Notes: generated from the sequence alone by a model not told the origin. A DNA stretch of 28,004 nucleotides from Rhodospirillaceae bacterium UBA3470 (GCA_002378125.1 DFRF01000112.1:10509-38512), one strand, 5' to 3'. Positions 16,400 through 24,723 are shown, counted from the stretch's first letter. Made by a program: numbers and translations.

Positions 16400-17284
16400 G
16401 TGGTGGATATCGATACTGGTTTGAACGTCTGGCAGATGACGTCGAACCACAACCGGATGATCGAACTGCAAAAGGACACGTCGCCCGCCAAGGACGGTCT
16501 GGTGGAGGTCGCCTACTTCGGCTCTTCGGCCTTTAAGATCACTTCGCCGAAGGGTGTGTCGGTGATGATCGATCCATGGCGCAACCACCCGTCGCGTAAA
16601 TGGGACTGGTACTTCCACGACTTTCCAATCACGGAAGTGGACATCGGCGCTTCGACCCACGCGCACTTCGACCACGATGCCCTGCACCGTCTAGATGCCC
16701 ACGTGCTACTGGACCGCTTGATCGGTACGTACAAGTTTGGGGACATGACAATCACCGGCTACGCGGACAAGCATGCGATCGACACGAGCTGCGCGATCTA
16801 TGACTTCAAGAAGATTCACAAGCTCTTCCATGGCGTCGACGTAGAGCCGCCGGATAATCCCCGTTCCTGGGATCATTGCTTGATCGTGTTGGAGACCGGT
16901 GGCATCAAGATCGTCCACTGGGGCGACAACCGCCACGATCCGCCCGAAGACATCTGGCGAGCCCTAGGCCACATCGACATCGCTCTCCTGCCCATCGACG
17001 CTTCCCAACACGTCATGGGGCATATCCATACAGCGCACATCATCGATACTCTGAAGCCCCGAGTCATTATTCCGCACCACTACTACATCTGGGACGTTGT
17101 TCAGCGCCAGAGCACGTTGCAGACCTGCGAAGCATGGGTCGAGGCCTACGACGAGAAGGAGACGCTTTTAACGCCGACCAAGGTCTACGACCTTAAGGGG
17201 TTGGAGGGCCTAGAGCGGGTCGTCCACTTCTTCGGGGATAATGTGGCGTTTGATAAGGAAATTTGGTTGAAGGAAGGCTGCTAG
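16400..17284 (+). CDS. Metallo-beta-lactamase-fold hydrolase (UlaG-like)
   Basis: A 294-aa cytosolic metal-dependent hydrolase. The metal-binding motif is H87-A-H89-F-D91-H92 (THAHFDHD), with further ligand candidates in VHWGDNRHD and in IIPHHYYIW. The opening (VEVAYFGSSAFKITSPKGVSVMIDPW) is that of the UlaG-like branch, which includes lactonases. It starts with GTG at 16400 behind GAGGG; no ATG fits. It is the last gene of the TRAP operon, so a role on the transported substrate is reasonable: opening a lactone or similar ring is a guess from the branch. It is convergent with the DUF1445 gene with three bases between stop codons. Confidence 0.88.
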   Translation: MVDIDTGLNVWQMTSNHNRMIELQKDTSPAKDGLVEVAYFGSSAFKITSPKGVSVMIDPWRNHPSRKWDWYFHDFPITEVDIGASTHAHFDHDALHRLDAHVLLDRLIGTYKFGDMTITGYADKHAIDTSCAIYDFKKIHKLFHGVDVEPPDNPRSWDHCLIVLETGGIKIVHWGDNRHDPPEDIWRALGHIDIALLPIDASQHVMGHIHTAHIIDTLKPRVIIPHHYYIWDVVQRQSTLQTCEAWVEAYDEKETLLTPTKVYDLKGLEGLERVVHFFGDNVAFDKEIWLKEGC

Positions 17285-17287
17285 GCC

Positions 17288-18106
17288 TCAATCTTTCAAC
17301 TTTGCATCAAGCTGCGCCGGCAAGTCGGTGATGAGCATGCTTCCCGGCGTGTGGGTGATGCAGATTTCTGGCCTTGCCAAGCGGATCGCATTCTGTGGCG
17401 TTACGCCGCAAGCCCAAAATACAGGCATTTGATTGTCCGGTATCTCCTGCGGGTCGCCCCAATCGGGCTTGGAGATGTCGTTGATACCGATCTGTGCCGG
17501 ATCACCCAAATGGATGGGAGAGCCGTGCGTGTGTGGAAAACGTGATGTGACCTCGACGGCACGGATTGCATTCCGGGCGGTCATCGGGCGCATTGAGACT
17601 ACGGTGCCGCCGCTGAACGGACCGGCCGGCGTCGTCATCATCTCGGTGACGTACATGGAGACGGTCAGGTTCCGGTCCCAATGCTGCAAAGGCACGCCCT
17701 CGTTCACGAGCGCCTGCTCGAAGGAAAACGAACACCCGATGATAAAGGCGACGAAATCGTCGCGCCAGAGATCCTTAATATCGGAAACCGTCTCGGTGAG
17801 TTCACCATTCCGATAGACATTGTAGCTTGGGATGTCCGTGCGGATATCAATGTCATGACCCAGGGTGGGCAGCATAGGATCGCCCGTCTCCGAAACCCCC
17901 ACCAATGGGCACGGCTTTGGATTGCGCTGGCAGAAGCGTAAGAAATCCATGGCTAAATCTGCCGGCAGAATGGCCAGGTTGCCCTGTACATAGTTGGACC
18001 CGAGCCCACTGGTTTCGCCGGTGATCTTGCCGGCCCGGATGGCGGCGCGTACGGCGCGCGGGTCGGTACGGTCGAAATCCGCGTCGGTGGCGTACATCTG
18101 GTTCAT
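17288..18106 (-). CDS. DUF1445 / YcsI-family putative hydro-lyase (D-glutamate cyclase-like)
   Basis: A 272-aa cytosolic protein. It has the DUF1445 pattern: RAAIRAGKITGETSGLGSNY and QGNLAILPADLAMDFLRFCQ at the start, FVAFIIGCSFSFEQAL in the middle, and MRPMTARNAIRAVEVTSRFP and THTPGSMLITDL towards the end. One animal relative is D-glutamate cyclase, which interconverts D-glutamate and 5-oxo-D-proline, and bacterial relatives sit near 5-oxoprolinase genes in some genomes. No 5-oxoprolinase gene is seen here, so the substrate stays open. The ATG at 18106 is preceded by AAAGGA. It heads to the MBL gene and follows the alpha/beta hydrolase by 57 bp. Confidence 0.88.
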   Translation of the reverse strand: MNQMYATDADFDRTDPRAVRAAIRAGKITGETSGLGSNYVQGNLAILPADLAMDFLRFCQRNPKPCPLVGVSETGDPMLPTLGHDIDIRTDIPSYNVYRNGELTETVSDIKDLWRDDFVAFIIGCSFSFEQALVNEGVPLQHWDRNLTVSMYVTEMMTTPAGPFSGGTVVSMRPMTARNAIRAVEVTSRFPHTHGSPIHLGDPAQIGINDISKPDWGDPQEIPDNQMPVFWACGVTPQNAIRLARPEICITHTPGSMLITDLPAQLDAKLKD

Positions 18107-18163
18107 GGCCGGGTCCTTTCCAAAGCCTGAAGTCGGAGAGTCTACGGAGCGGCGGCGTTCCGG

Positions 18164-18970
18164 TCAACGGCAGCGCCGGTCAATGAAATTCTTCACCAAA
18201 GACGTGCTCTCAAGGGCATGGGAGAACGCGATACCGTGCCTGGCGTCCTGAAAGATATGTAACTCCGATTGCGCGATAAGTTTGTGCGCGCCTTTCGGTA
18301 CTTCTACGGTCAGGAACGGACTTGAGTCTGGATGTAGGATGAGTGTCGGCACGCTAATCTCTGCGAGTGCGTTAGTGATTTTCACGCCCATCAGCATCTC
18401 CACTAGGCCAACAGTGACGACTGGCGATGTGTTCCTCTGCACCTGTTCGAACCAGTTCCATTGGGCATCCGTGATGACGCCCGGATTGAACCTGTGATCC
18501 ATCATCTGATTTGACCATGCGGTCATTCCTGTGGTTTCAAGTTCGGCGCGCCAACGATCGACCTCGCGGATATAGGCGCCTTCGTGACCAGCGCAAATGG
18601 GGGTGATGGATAGCAGTCTTTCGGAATGGGCGATGGCGGTAGCGTAAGTGGCCGTGCCACCTAGTGATTCGCCGATCATGTGGAACTGGTCTGCACCCAC
18701 TGCGTCGGCGACGGCAATGACGTCGCTTACGAGATCGTCCATGGACCAATCCGCCTCCGGTCCCGGCGCCGATGAGCCGCCGTAGCCCCGCACGTCCATG
18801 CGGACCAAGCGGAAGGTATCTGCCAGCGCGGGCACCCACTCCGACCAGACTCTATGATCGGTGCCGATACCATGGTGGAAGAGGACGGTTTCTGGCGCAG
18901 TCTGCCATGGCGGCGTCAGGTCGTCGATGGTGTAATGGAGGTTGGCGCCACCGCGCTTCGTCGCCGGCAT
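18164..18970 (-). CDS. Alpha/beta hydrolase (3-oxoadipate enol-lactonase-like)
   Basis: A 268-aa cytosolic hydrolase. The nucleophile elbow is GESLGG, the oxyanion region LFHHGIGTDHRVW, and the probable catalytic histidine sits in DARHGIAFSHALE. An RGYGGSSAPG motif after the third strand is typical of the enol-lactonase/hydrolase branch. The cap region (about residues 130-200) is variable, so ester versus lactone substrate cannot be settled. ATG start with GAGAAA upstream, two bases after the stop of the small acidic protein gene, hence one transcript with it. Being in the same block as TRAP and the MBL hydrolase suggests catabolism of an organic acid. Confidence 0.88.
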   Translation of the reverse strand: MPATKRGGANLHYTIDDLTPPWQTAPETVLFHHGIGTDHRVWSEWVPALADTFRLVRMDVRGYGGSSAPGPEADWSMDDLVSDVIAVADAVGADQFHMIGESLGGTATYATAIAHSERLLSITPICAGHEGAYIREVDRWRAELETTGMTAWSNQMMDHRFNPGVITDAQWNWFEQVQRNTSPVVTVGLVEMLMGVKITNALAEISVPTLILHPDSSPFLTVEVPKGAHKLIAQSELHIFQDARHGIAFSHALESTSLVKNFIDRRCR

Positions 18971-18972
18971 AT

Positions 18973-19248
18973 TCAGAGTTTCTCAAAAATACTGTAGAGG
19001 ATCGGCTCTTCTTTCTGAGGGTGCTGGCTTATCTCCTCGGCTGGGCGCGTTGCGAAATCCGCAGCGAAATCGCCACCTAGGCCGCCTTCTTCGTACTTGG
19101 CAAAGAATTCCAGCACAAAGGCAGAGACATCAGCAATGTCGTCTTCAAAAAACTCGATGCCGTCGGCCAGATCTAAGTTGTCGTTGGGCACTTCCAAAAG
19201 CGGCGGATAAAGATGTTCGTTCGTCAACGTCTCGATGAGCTCAGTCAT
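18973..19248 (-). CDS. Small acidic hypothetical protein (91 aa)
   Basis: I do not recognise this protein. It is 91 aa, acidic, with no membrane segment or Cys, and has a helical pattern (ADVSAFVLEFFAKYEEGGLGG). I chose the ATG at 19248, which has GGAGA about nine bases upstream. A start at 19257 would put that site too close, and the longer frame to 19365 overlaps kdsA. It is followed two bases later by the alpha/beta hydrolase and lies about 80 bp after kdsA, so it may belong to either group. Good ribosome site and a tight junction argue it is real. Confidence 0.65.
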   Translation of the reverse strand: MTELIETLTNEHLYPPLLEVPNDNLDLADGIEFFEDDIADVSAFVLEFFAKYEEGGLGGDFAADFATRPAEEISQHPQKEEPILYSIFEKL

Positions 19249-19327
19249 GCGGTCCATTCTCCGATCTGCAATTAGTATAGACCGCAACAAAGTTGAACCA
19301 TAGGGAGCCGGTTTTCGAGAATACCGT

Positions 19328-20170
19328 TTAAATGTGGAGCGGCCGTGCCTTGGCGATGCGGTCAAACTCCATCAGCGTTTCTATAACGCCTGAAATCTCA
19401 TTTAGCGGGATCATGTTGGGCCCGTCGGACGGTGCGTTGTCTGGGTCCTGATGGGTTTCCATGAAGACCGCAGCGACGCCGACGGATACGGCGGCACGCG
19501 CTAACACGGGAGCGAACTCTCGCTGGCCGCCCGACATGGTCCCCTGCCCGCCCGGCTGTTGCACGGAATGGGTGGCATCGAAAACGACTGGACAGCCGGT
19601 GTTGGCCAATATCGGTAGACCGCGCATGTCGGTGACCAAGGTGTTGTAGCCAAAGCTGGTGCCGCGTTCGCAGAGCATGACATCGGCGTTGCCGATGTCT
19701 TTGATCTTGTTCACGACATTGGCCATGTCCCAAGGCGCGAGGAACTGGCCTTTCTTGACATTGATTGGCTTTCCCGTCTCACCGGCGGCCACAAGAAGAT
19801 CCGTCTGGCGGCACAGGAACGCCGGAATTTGTAGGACATCGACAGCCGCGGCGGCCGGCGCGCATTGTCTGGCGTCGTGCACGTCCGTAAGCGTCGCTAG
19901 ACCCGTCGTCTCCTTGATCTCGGCGAACACGGGCGCGGCGGCCTCCAGGCCCAGGCCACGCGCGCTCGATATGCTGGTCCGGTTCGCTTTGTCGAAGGAG
20001 GTCTTGTAGATGATACCGATACCGAGGGTCTTTCCGATCTCCGCCAGCGCGCCCGACATGTCCTGGGCATGCTGGCGGCTTTCCATTTGGCACGGCCCCG
20101 CGATGATGGTCAGCGGTTTGTCGTTGGCGATCTCCAGATCGCCTACCTTGACGGAATGGGCTTGGGCCAT
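19328..20170 (-). CDS. kdsA: 3-deoxy-8-phosphooctulonate synthase (KDO8P synthase)
   Basis: Condenses phosphoenolpyruvate and arabinose 5-phosphate to KDO 8-phosphate, an early step to the lipopolysaccharide inner core. The protein is 280 aa, normal length. Motifs: IIAGPCQMES, YKTSFDKANRTS, CRQTDLLVAAG, VFDATHSVQQPG and METHQDPDNAPSDGPNM. Cys27 in AGPC stands where metal-dependent (class II) enzymes have a metal-binding cysteine and E. coli-type enzymes have asparagine, so I expect a class II enzyme. The ATG has AGGAGG upstream, overlapping the pyrG stop region; 9 bp separate the genes. Confidence 0.97.
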   Translation of the reverse strand: MAQAHSVKVGDLEIANDKPLTIIAGPCQMESRQHAQDMSGALAEIGKTLGIGIIYKTSFDKANRTSISSARGLGLEAAAPVFAEIKETTGLATLTDVHDARQCAPAAAAVDVLQIPAFLCRQTDLLVAAGETGKPINVKKGQFLAPWDMANVVNKIKDIGNADVMLCERGTSFGYNTLVTDMRGLPILANTGCPVVFDATHSVQQPGGQGTMSGGQREFAPVLARAAVSVGVAAVFMETHQDPDNAPSDGPNMIPLNEISGVIETLMEFDRIAKARPLHI

Positions 20171-20179
20171 ACTGGCCTC

Positions 20180-21805
20180 CTACACGAGCCGTGATTGATC
20201 CACGGCCGCGCCGATGAACGACGTGAACAAAGGATGAGGATCAAAGGGCTTTGATTTCAGTTCCGGATGGAACTGTACGCCGATAAACCACGGATGGTGA
20301 TCCAGTTCAACGATCTCCGGCAGTACGCCGTCGGGCGACTTAGCCGAGAACACCATGCCGTGCTTCGCAAGGTCGTCTTCATAGGCTAGGTTGACCTCAT
20401 AACGGTGACGATGGCGCTCACTAATGCCGTCCGAACAGTAAATTTGACGGATGCGGCTGTCGCCCGTGAGGTTTGCGTCATAGGCCCCCAGCCGCATGCT
20501 GCCGCCCATGTCGCTGTCTTCGCTGCGGGTCTCGATTACGCCGTCGCGGTCCCATTCCGTTAACAGCCCGACGATAGGGTTCTGACACTGGCCGAATTCC
20601 GTTGACCCTGCGCCTTGGATACCAGCCAGGTTGCGCGCTGCCTCGACCACCGCCATTTGCATTCCTAGACAGATGCCGAAATACGGTACGCGATGTTCGC
20701 GCGCGAAGGTGGCCGCCGCGATCTTACCCTCGACGCCGCGCTCTCCGAAACCGCCCGGCACGAGAATGCCGTGGACGCCGTTCAGGTGATGCAAGGTGTC
20801 GTCGCGTTCGAAAATCTCAGAATCGATCCAATTCATCTTCACTTTGACGTTGTTTGCGATGCCGCCGTGGTCCAAGGCTTCTGACAGGGATTTGTAGGCG
20901 TCCAATAGGCCCGTGTACTTGCCAACGATGGCGATGGAAACTTCGCCCTCGGGTTTCAGTACGCGATCGAGGATCGTGTTCCATCGGCTCAAGTCTGGCG
21001 GCGGCACGTCCAGGCGAAAATGCCGGCAAACCTCATCATCCAGGCCCTCTTCGTGATAGCTGATCGGGACCTGATAGATGGACGGTACGTCTAAGGCGGT
21101 AATAACCGCGCCTTCCTGGATGTTACAGAATAGTGCGATCTTGCGTTTCTCACCCGGCGGAATCTCCCGGTCCGCACGGCAAAGCAAAACATCGGGCTGA
21201 ATCCCGACGCTCAACATTTCCTTCACAGAGTGCTGCGTAGGCTTAGTTTTCAGTTCGCCCGCCGTTGGAATGTAGGGCAATAGTGTCAGATGCATGTACA
21301 TCGTACGGTCGCGACCGAGGTCGTTGCCCAACTGCCGGATGGCCTCCAGGAACGGTAGGCCCTCGATGTCGCCGACGGTGCCGCCGATCTCGCACAGGAC
21401 GAAATCCTCGTCCGTTAGGTCACTGATGACGAATTCTTTGATGGCGTCGGTGACGTGGGGAATGACCTGGATGGTCGCGCCCAGATAATCGCCGCGGCGT
21501 TCTTTGGCAATCACGTCGGAATAGATGCGTCCGGTCGTTACGTTGTCGCTCTGACGCGCAGCGACGCCTGTGAAACGCTCGTAATGGCCAAGGTCCAAGT
21601 CCGTTTCGGCGCCGTCGTCGGTGACAAACACTTCGCCATGCTGATACGGGCTCATGGTGCCTGGATCAACGTTGAGATACGGGTCCAGTTTACGCAACCG
21701 AACTTTGAAACCACGGGCTTGCAACAAGGCGCCCAAAGCCGCCGATGCCAAGCCTTTTCCAAGAGAGGAAACCACGCCGCCGGTGATGAAGATGAACCGC
21801 GTCAT
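20180..21805 (-). CDS. pyrG: CTP synthase
   Basis: Makes CTP from UTP, ATP and glutamine. The 541-aa protein has the synthetase domain (TRFIFITGGVVSSLGKG start, DPGTMSPYQHGEVFVTDDGAE, ICEIG-type CEIGGTVGDIEG) and the class I glutamine amidotransferase domain (catalytic Cys in GICLGMQMAVVEAARN, then GVQFHPELKSKPFDPHPLF with the His-Glu pair). The frame is open to 21841, but the ATG at 21805 gives the standard start; its ribosome site is weak. Second of the secG-pyrG-kdsA order, which is common in alphaproteobacteria. Confidence 0.98.
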   Translation of the reverse strand: MTRFIFITGGVVSSLGKGLASAALGALLQARGFKVRLRKLDPYLNVDPGTMSPYQHGEVFVTDDGAETDLDLGHYERFTGVAARQSDNVTTGRIYSDVIAKERRGDYLGATIQVIPHVTDAIKEFVISDLTDEDFVLCEIGGTVGDIEGLPFLEAIRQLGNDLGRDRTMYMHLTLLPYIPTAGELKTKPTQHSVKEMLSVGIQPDVLLCRADREIPPGEKRKIALFCNIQEGAVITALDVPSIYQVPISYHEEGLDDEVCRHFRLDVPPPDLSRWNTILDRVLKPEGEVSIAIVGKYTGLLDAYKSLSEALDHGGIANNVKVKMNWIDSEIFERDDTLHHLNGVHGILVPGGFGERGVEGKIAAATFAREHRVPYFGICLGMQMAVVEAARNLAGIQGAGSTEFGQCQNPIVGLLTEWDRDGVIETRSEDSDMGGSMRLGAYDANLTGDSRIRQIYCSDGISERHRHRYEVNLAYEDDLAKHGMVFSAKSPDGVLPEIVELDHHPWFIGVQFHPELKSKPFDPHPLFTSFIGAAVDQSRLV

Positions 21806-21911
21806 GGGCTTTAACAATATAGGAAAATACGCGCCTGCCAAAAGAAAATGGGCGGGGAGATTTCAGCATGGTCGGGTCTGGGTTTAAGCCCTTGTGAAGT
21901 CGAGAATTTCA

Positions 21912-22244
21912 TCAATTTCCACTCGGAACCTGCGGGGTTGTCGGAGCTGCGGGAATTGCCGGCGTGGCCGGGGCTTGGTCGAGAATTGAAGTCGATTCGC
22001 GCCCAGAGCCACTGAGGATCGCCAGCCCGAAACTGGTTAGGAAAAAGCACGTCGCCAAAATCGCCGTAGTCCGGGTTAGCAGGTCGCCGGCCGCGCGACC
22101 GCTCATGAAGCCGCCCATGCCGCCCGAGCCGCCCGAGCCGCTACCACCCATGCCGAGAGCGCCCCCTTCACTTTTCTGTAATAAAATTGCCCCGACGAGG
22201 CCGATGGCAATCAACAGGTGGATAACAAGAATAACGGATTCCAT
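21912..22244 (-). CDS. secG: Preprotein translocase subunit SecG
   Basis: Inner-membrane subunit of the SecYEG channel, which helps SecA drive protein export. The 110-aa protein has two membrane segments (about residues 3-22 and 53-73) around a glycine-rich loop (GGALGMGGSGSGGSGGMGG), the classical SecG layout with the LLQKSEGGALG motif. The tail is Pro/Ala/Thr rich, a variable feature. The ATG at 22244 follows GGAGGGAAGG, a very strong ribosome site. The gene is followed by pyrG after about 106 bp. Confidence 0.96.
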   Translation of the reverse strand: MESVILVIHLLIAIGLVGAILLQKSEGGALGMGGSGSGGSGGMGGFMSGRAAGDLLTRTTAILATCFFLTSFGLAILSGSGRESTSILDQAPATPAIPAAPTTPQVPSGN

Positions 22245-22416
22245 AATCCTTCCCTCCGTGGCGGGCGCTAATGTTCGAAAATTAAATAAGACGGCGGTTT
22301 TATACTTCAAGGCAACCGATGGAAAGGATTTGTTTGGCTATGGCCAAGGGTGGATTACCCGGGCCTGGCCTCGACCATCAGCCCGTCCGCGAACAACCGG
22401 GTTTTCTGCGCGCTGG
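22245..22416. other. Non-coding leader region upstream of secG
   Basis: No gene seen. The part next to secG (22264-22310) is AT-rich and should hold the secG promoter, with possible weak elements on the minus strand (TTGAAG near 22300), but no good pair. The rest shows no clear coding frame. Confidence 0.35.
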
Positions 22417-22700
22417 TTAAGTCAAAAAGAACGCACCCAGTAAACGAATCTCCGCATCCAACAGCCTAACGAGACGGTCTTTCGCTACCAGATTACCGAC
22501 AAAGCTATGCCACCCCAGAAGACATCCCTTTCCTTCCAATGCCATCTGGACACCGATAAGATATGTGATGGATTTGTGCCTGTGCAGAGCTGACGTGGTG
22601 GCCCACATGACGAAACCAGATGGCTCAATTTACCCACTGATGCCCGGGGGATGGTGCGGGCGTCGAGCAATCGATGGCGTATAAGCTGCGAGCACGTTGC
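22417..22700 (-). pseudogene. Decayed LysR-type regulator, C-terminal fragment
   Basis: Minus-strand relics of the GcvA-like LysR effector domain appear in two frames. One frame (22417-22608) gives GVQMALEGKGCLLGWHSFVG followed by NLVAKDRLVRLLDAEI, matching the family's usual IQAALAGQGVALGWRPLVxxLLAxGRLVRxxxxEV pattern up to its FFLT end and stop. A second frame upstream (about 22620-22700) gives RLLDARTIPRASVGKL, like the LLxxxTRPxxWxxWL stretch that precedes it. The DNA-binding half is missing. A frameshift plus truncation is the simplest reading. The remaining ~80 bp before tpiA hold no recognisable gene. Confidence 0.55.
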
Positions 22701-22780
22701 ACGGGAATGACGTTCAAGCTGCTTGGTGAACTTTGCCGCGACGAGATGAAGACGCCGACCCGATGGCGCATCAAGACCGC

Positions 22781-23542
22781 CTAAGCTGCCTCGGCGATGG
22801 CCCAAAAATCAGCCACGGACAGGCTGGCGCCACCAATGAGGCCGCCGTCTACGTCCGGCAGGATCATCAATTCCGTCGCGTTCCCCGGCTTCATGGAGCC
22901 GCCATATAGGATGCGCATCTTGTCCCCTTCGTTTGCTCCCAGTTTGCTTTTTATCAACTTACGGATGGCCGCGTGCACCTGTTGCGTCTGGGCCGGTGTG
23001 GCCACTTGGCCAGTGCCGATAGCCCAAACGGGTTCGTAGGCGATCACAGTATTCGCGGCGGTCGCGCCGGTGGGCAAGGAACCCCGCAATTGGCGACGAT
23101 TAACGTTCAGGGTTTGACCGGCCTTGCGCTCTTTCAACGTCTCACCGATGCAGAGTATGACCTTGAGCCCGGCCGCAAGCGCTGCCTCCGCCTTGGCTTT
23201 GACCTCTTTGTCCGTTTCGCTGTGATCGGTGCGGCGTTCCGAATGTCCGACAATAACGTAACCGCACCCCATGTTCTTCAGGAGTGGCGCGCTGATGTCA
23301 CCCGTGTGCGCGCCGTGCTCCGCCGCGTGACAATCCTGCGCGCCTATCTTGACGCCGGAGCCTTTCACAGCGTCGACGCAGAACCCTAGCAACGGCGCCG
23401 GTGGACAGATTAGCATTTCGAATGCAGGGCGCTTGGTCATGGCCATGCGTTTCGCCAATCCGCCGGCTAGGGCGCGGACGTCTTTTTTGAGGCCGTTCAT
23501 TTTCCAGTTGCCGGCAATAAGAGGTTTACGCTTTGCGGCCAT
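22781..23542 (-). CDS. tpiA: Triosephosphate isomerase
   Basis: Interconverts dihydroxyacetone phosphate and glyceraldehyde 3-phosphate. The 253-aa protein has the catalytic set: lysine in AGNWKMNG, histidine in VIVGHSERR, glutamate in AYEPVWAIGTG, plus the phosphate loop ILYGGSMKPGN and GGASL at the end. The frame is open to 23620, but the ATG at 23542 with GGAGA upstream begins the usual RKPLIAGNWKMNG. It follows the thioesterase-like gene on the same strand, with about 86 bp between. Confidence 0.98.
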   Translation of the reverse strand: MAAKRKPLIAGNWKMNGLKKDVRALAGGLAKRMAMTKRPAFEMLICPPAPLLGFCVDAVKGSGVKIGAQDCHAAEHGAHTGDISAPLLKNMGCGYVIVGHSERRTDHSETDKEVKAKAEAALAAGLKVILCIGETLKERKAGQTLNVNRRQLRGSLPTGATAANTVIAYEPVWAIGTGQVATPAQTQQVHAAIRKLIKSKLGANEGDKMRILYGGSMKPGNATELMILPDVDGGLIGGASLSVADFWAIAEAA

Positions 23543-23628
23543 TGGTGTTCTCCATGCATGATCTGCCCGAAGGAATACGGTGGTCGACCTGTTTGTCGGC
23601 GACCGAAGCCCGCCTGTCAACTCGCACT

Positions 23629-24420
23629 CTAGGGTGCGTTGGAGGCCACGGTCTGAACTACCCGACCCAAAGCCCCGTTTTCGTCGTAAAGCGGCGCCTG
23701 CGTAATGCCGGCGCCGCGTTCATCGATGATTGATGGGGCGTGGAACGCGAACCAAGCGCCGATGGGCGGTCGTAGGAAGTGGATGATCGTATCCGTGTTC
23801 AGCATTTCGAAACGGATTTTGTTGTCCCATCCAACGGACCCCGAAAGGCGCATTCGGCCGGATACGATGGTGGCCAGATCGCAAATGGCGGCGCAGCGTT
23901 GTGCCGGGCTGGTGGTGAGACCGGTGATCAATTCGCCGGACCAAGTGAACCACCCGGTCGGCCCGCTCTTGTCTGTGCCGTGGCGCATTTCGATGTTCAG
24001 ATGAAATCCTGGCGGGCCCTCCCGACGGCGTACCTCGGAAATGAGATCTGCCCTGTCGGTGGCACCAAGTGGCGGAATGGGCGCTGCGGCTTGCGGAAAT
24101 AACGGTTCGTGATCTTCACGGTCTTGTAAAAATTGCGCACGAGCTATGGCAACCGGCATGCCGTCTGATTCGCGCTCAAGTGCGGCGTCCACGACAGCAA
24201 GCCGCCGGCCTTCACGGAGAATTCTCGTAGCAAGGCGAAGCGGTTCGCGGGGAACCGGCCGCAAGATATCGACACTGAGGCGCGCGACACGTTTCGGCGT
24301 GTCCAGGGCAGCCGATTCCACGCCATACATCAATAGGGCGTTGATCGGTCCGCCATGCTGGGTAGTCATCGACCAGGGGCTGCCAGTATGAATTGATGGC
24401 GAAAAGACGCCGTCATTCAT
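23629..24420 (-). CDS. Acyl-CoA thioesterase-like (double hotdog) family protein
   Basis: A cytosolic protein of about 263 aa with the double-hotdog layout of acyl-CoA thioesterases. The N-terminal half has SPWSMTTQHGGPINALL, the helix motif with HGG, and RLSVDILRPVPREPLRLATR. The second half has GELITGLTTSPAQRCAAICDLAT and ends IIDERGAGITQAPLYDENG with GRVVQTV. The ATG at 24420 has only AAAGG upstream; a TTG at 24441 in frame has GGAGAG at ideal distance, so seven more residues at the start are quite possible. A true catalytic activity and acyl chain preference cannot be read off. It lies before tpiA on the same strand. Confidence 0.83.
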   Translation of the reverse strand: MNDGVFSPSIHTGSPWSMTTQHGGPINALLMYGVESAALDTPKRVARLSVDILRPVPREPLRLATRILREGRRLAVVDAALERESDGMPVAIARAQFLQDREDHEPLFPQAAAPIPPLGATDRADLISEVRRREGPPGFHLNIEMRHGTDKSGPTGWFTWSGELITGLTTSPAQRCAAICDLATIVSGRMRLSGSVGWDNKIRFEMLNTDTIIHFLRPPIGAWFAFHAPSIIDERGAGITQAPLYDENGALGRVVQTVASNAP

Positions 24421-24471
24421 TTCGTAAAGGCCTTTGGACAACCGGGTCTCTCCACAAGGTCGTAACGGCGT

Positions 24472-24723
24472 TTGTTGTCGCTGTCTCCAAAGCGTCTGTC
24501 AACGCCCATAGGGTGGCGCGAGGAACTGCGTCACGCCCGCCTCATGCTCTTCTTCCACATCATGATCGTCGCTTTCGCGGTGCCGATCGCGGCGCTAGCG
24601 GTATCGTTTTGCACCATGTCTGGTCCCACCCCAATCCGCAGTGCTTTCGAAAAAGCCTTTGTCAAAGCCGTGACTGATATTGAAAATCCGCAGGCCATGC
24701 AGGAGCAGGCTAGAGACAATTAA
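24472..24723 (+). CDS. Possible small membrane protein
   Basis: A frame of 83 codons if begun at TTG 24472, or 59 if begun at ATG 24544. It has one strong membrane stretch (LFFHIMIVAFAVPIAALAVSF) followed by an amphipathic segment (IRSAFEKAFVKAVTDIEN). The third codon positions look GC-rich like true genes here. There is no good ribosome site at either start. It stands alone, divergent from the thioesterase and convergent with the LDH2 gene. I do not recognise it. The remaining stretch 24724-24828 shows nothing. Confidence 0.33.
   Translation: MLSLSPKRLSTPIGWREELRHARLMLFFHIMIVAFAVPIAALAVSFCTMSGPTPIRSAFEKAFVKAVTDIENPQAMQEQARDN

Noticed and set aside
22675..22785. Plus-strand 36-codon frame ending in the tpiA stop region
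   Set aside because: No ribosome site and no known family; it lies across the LysR relic and the tpiA end. I first thought of a transposase tail but no motif supports it.
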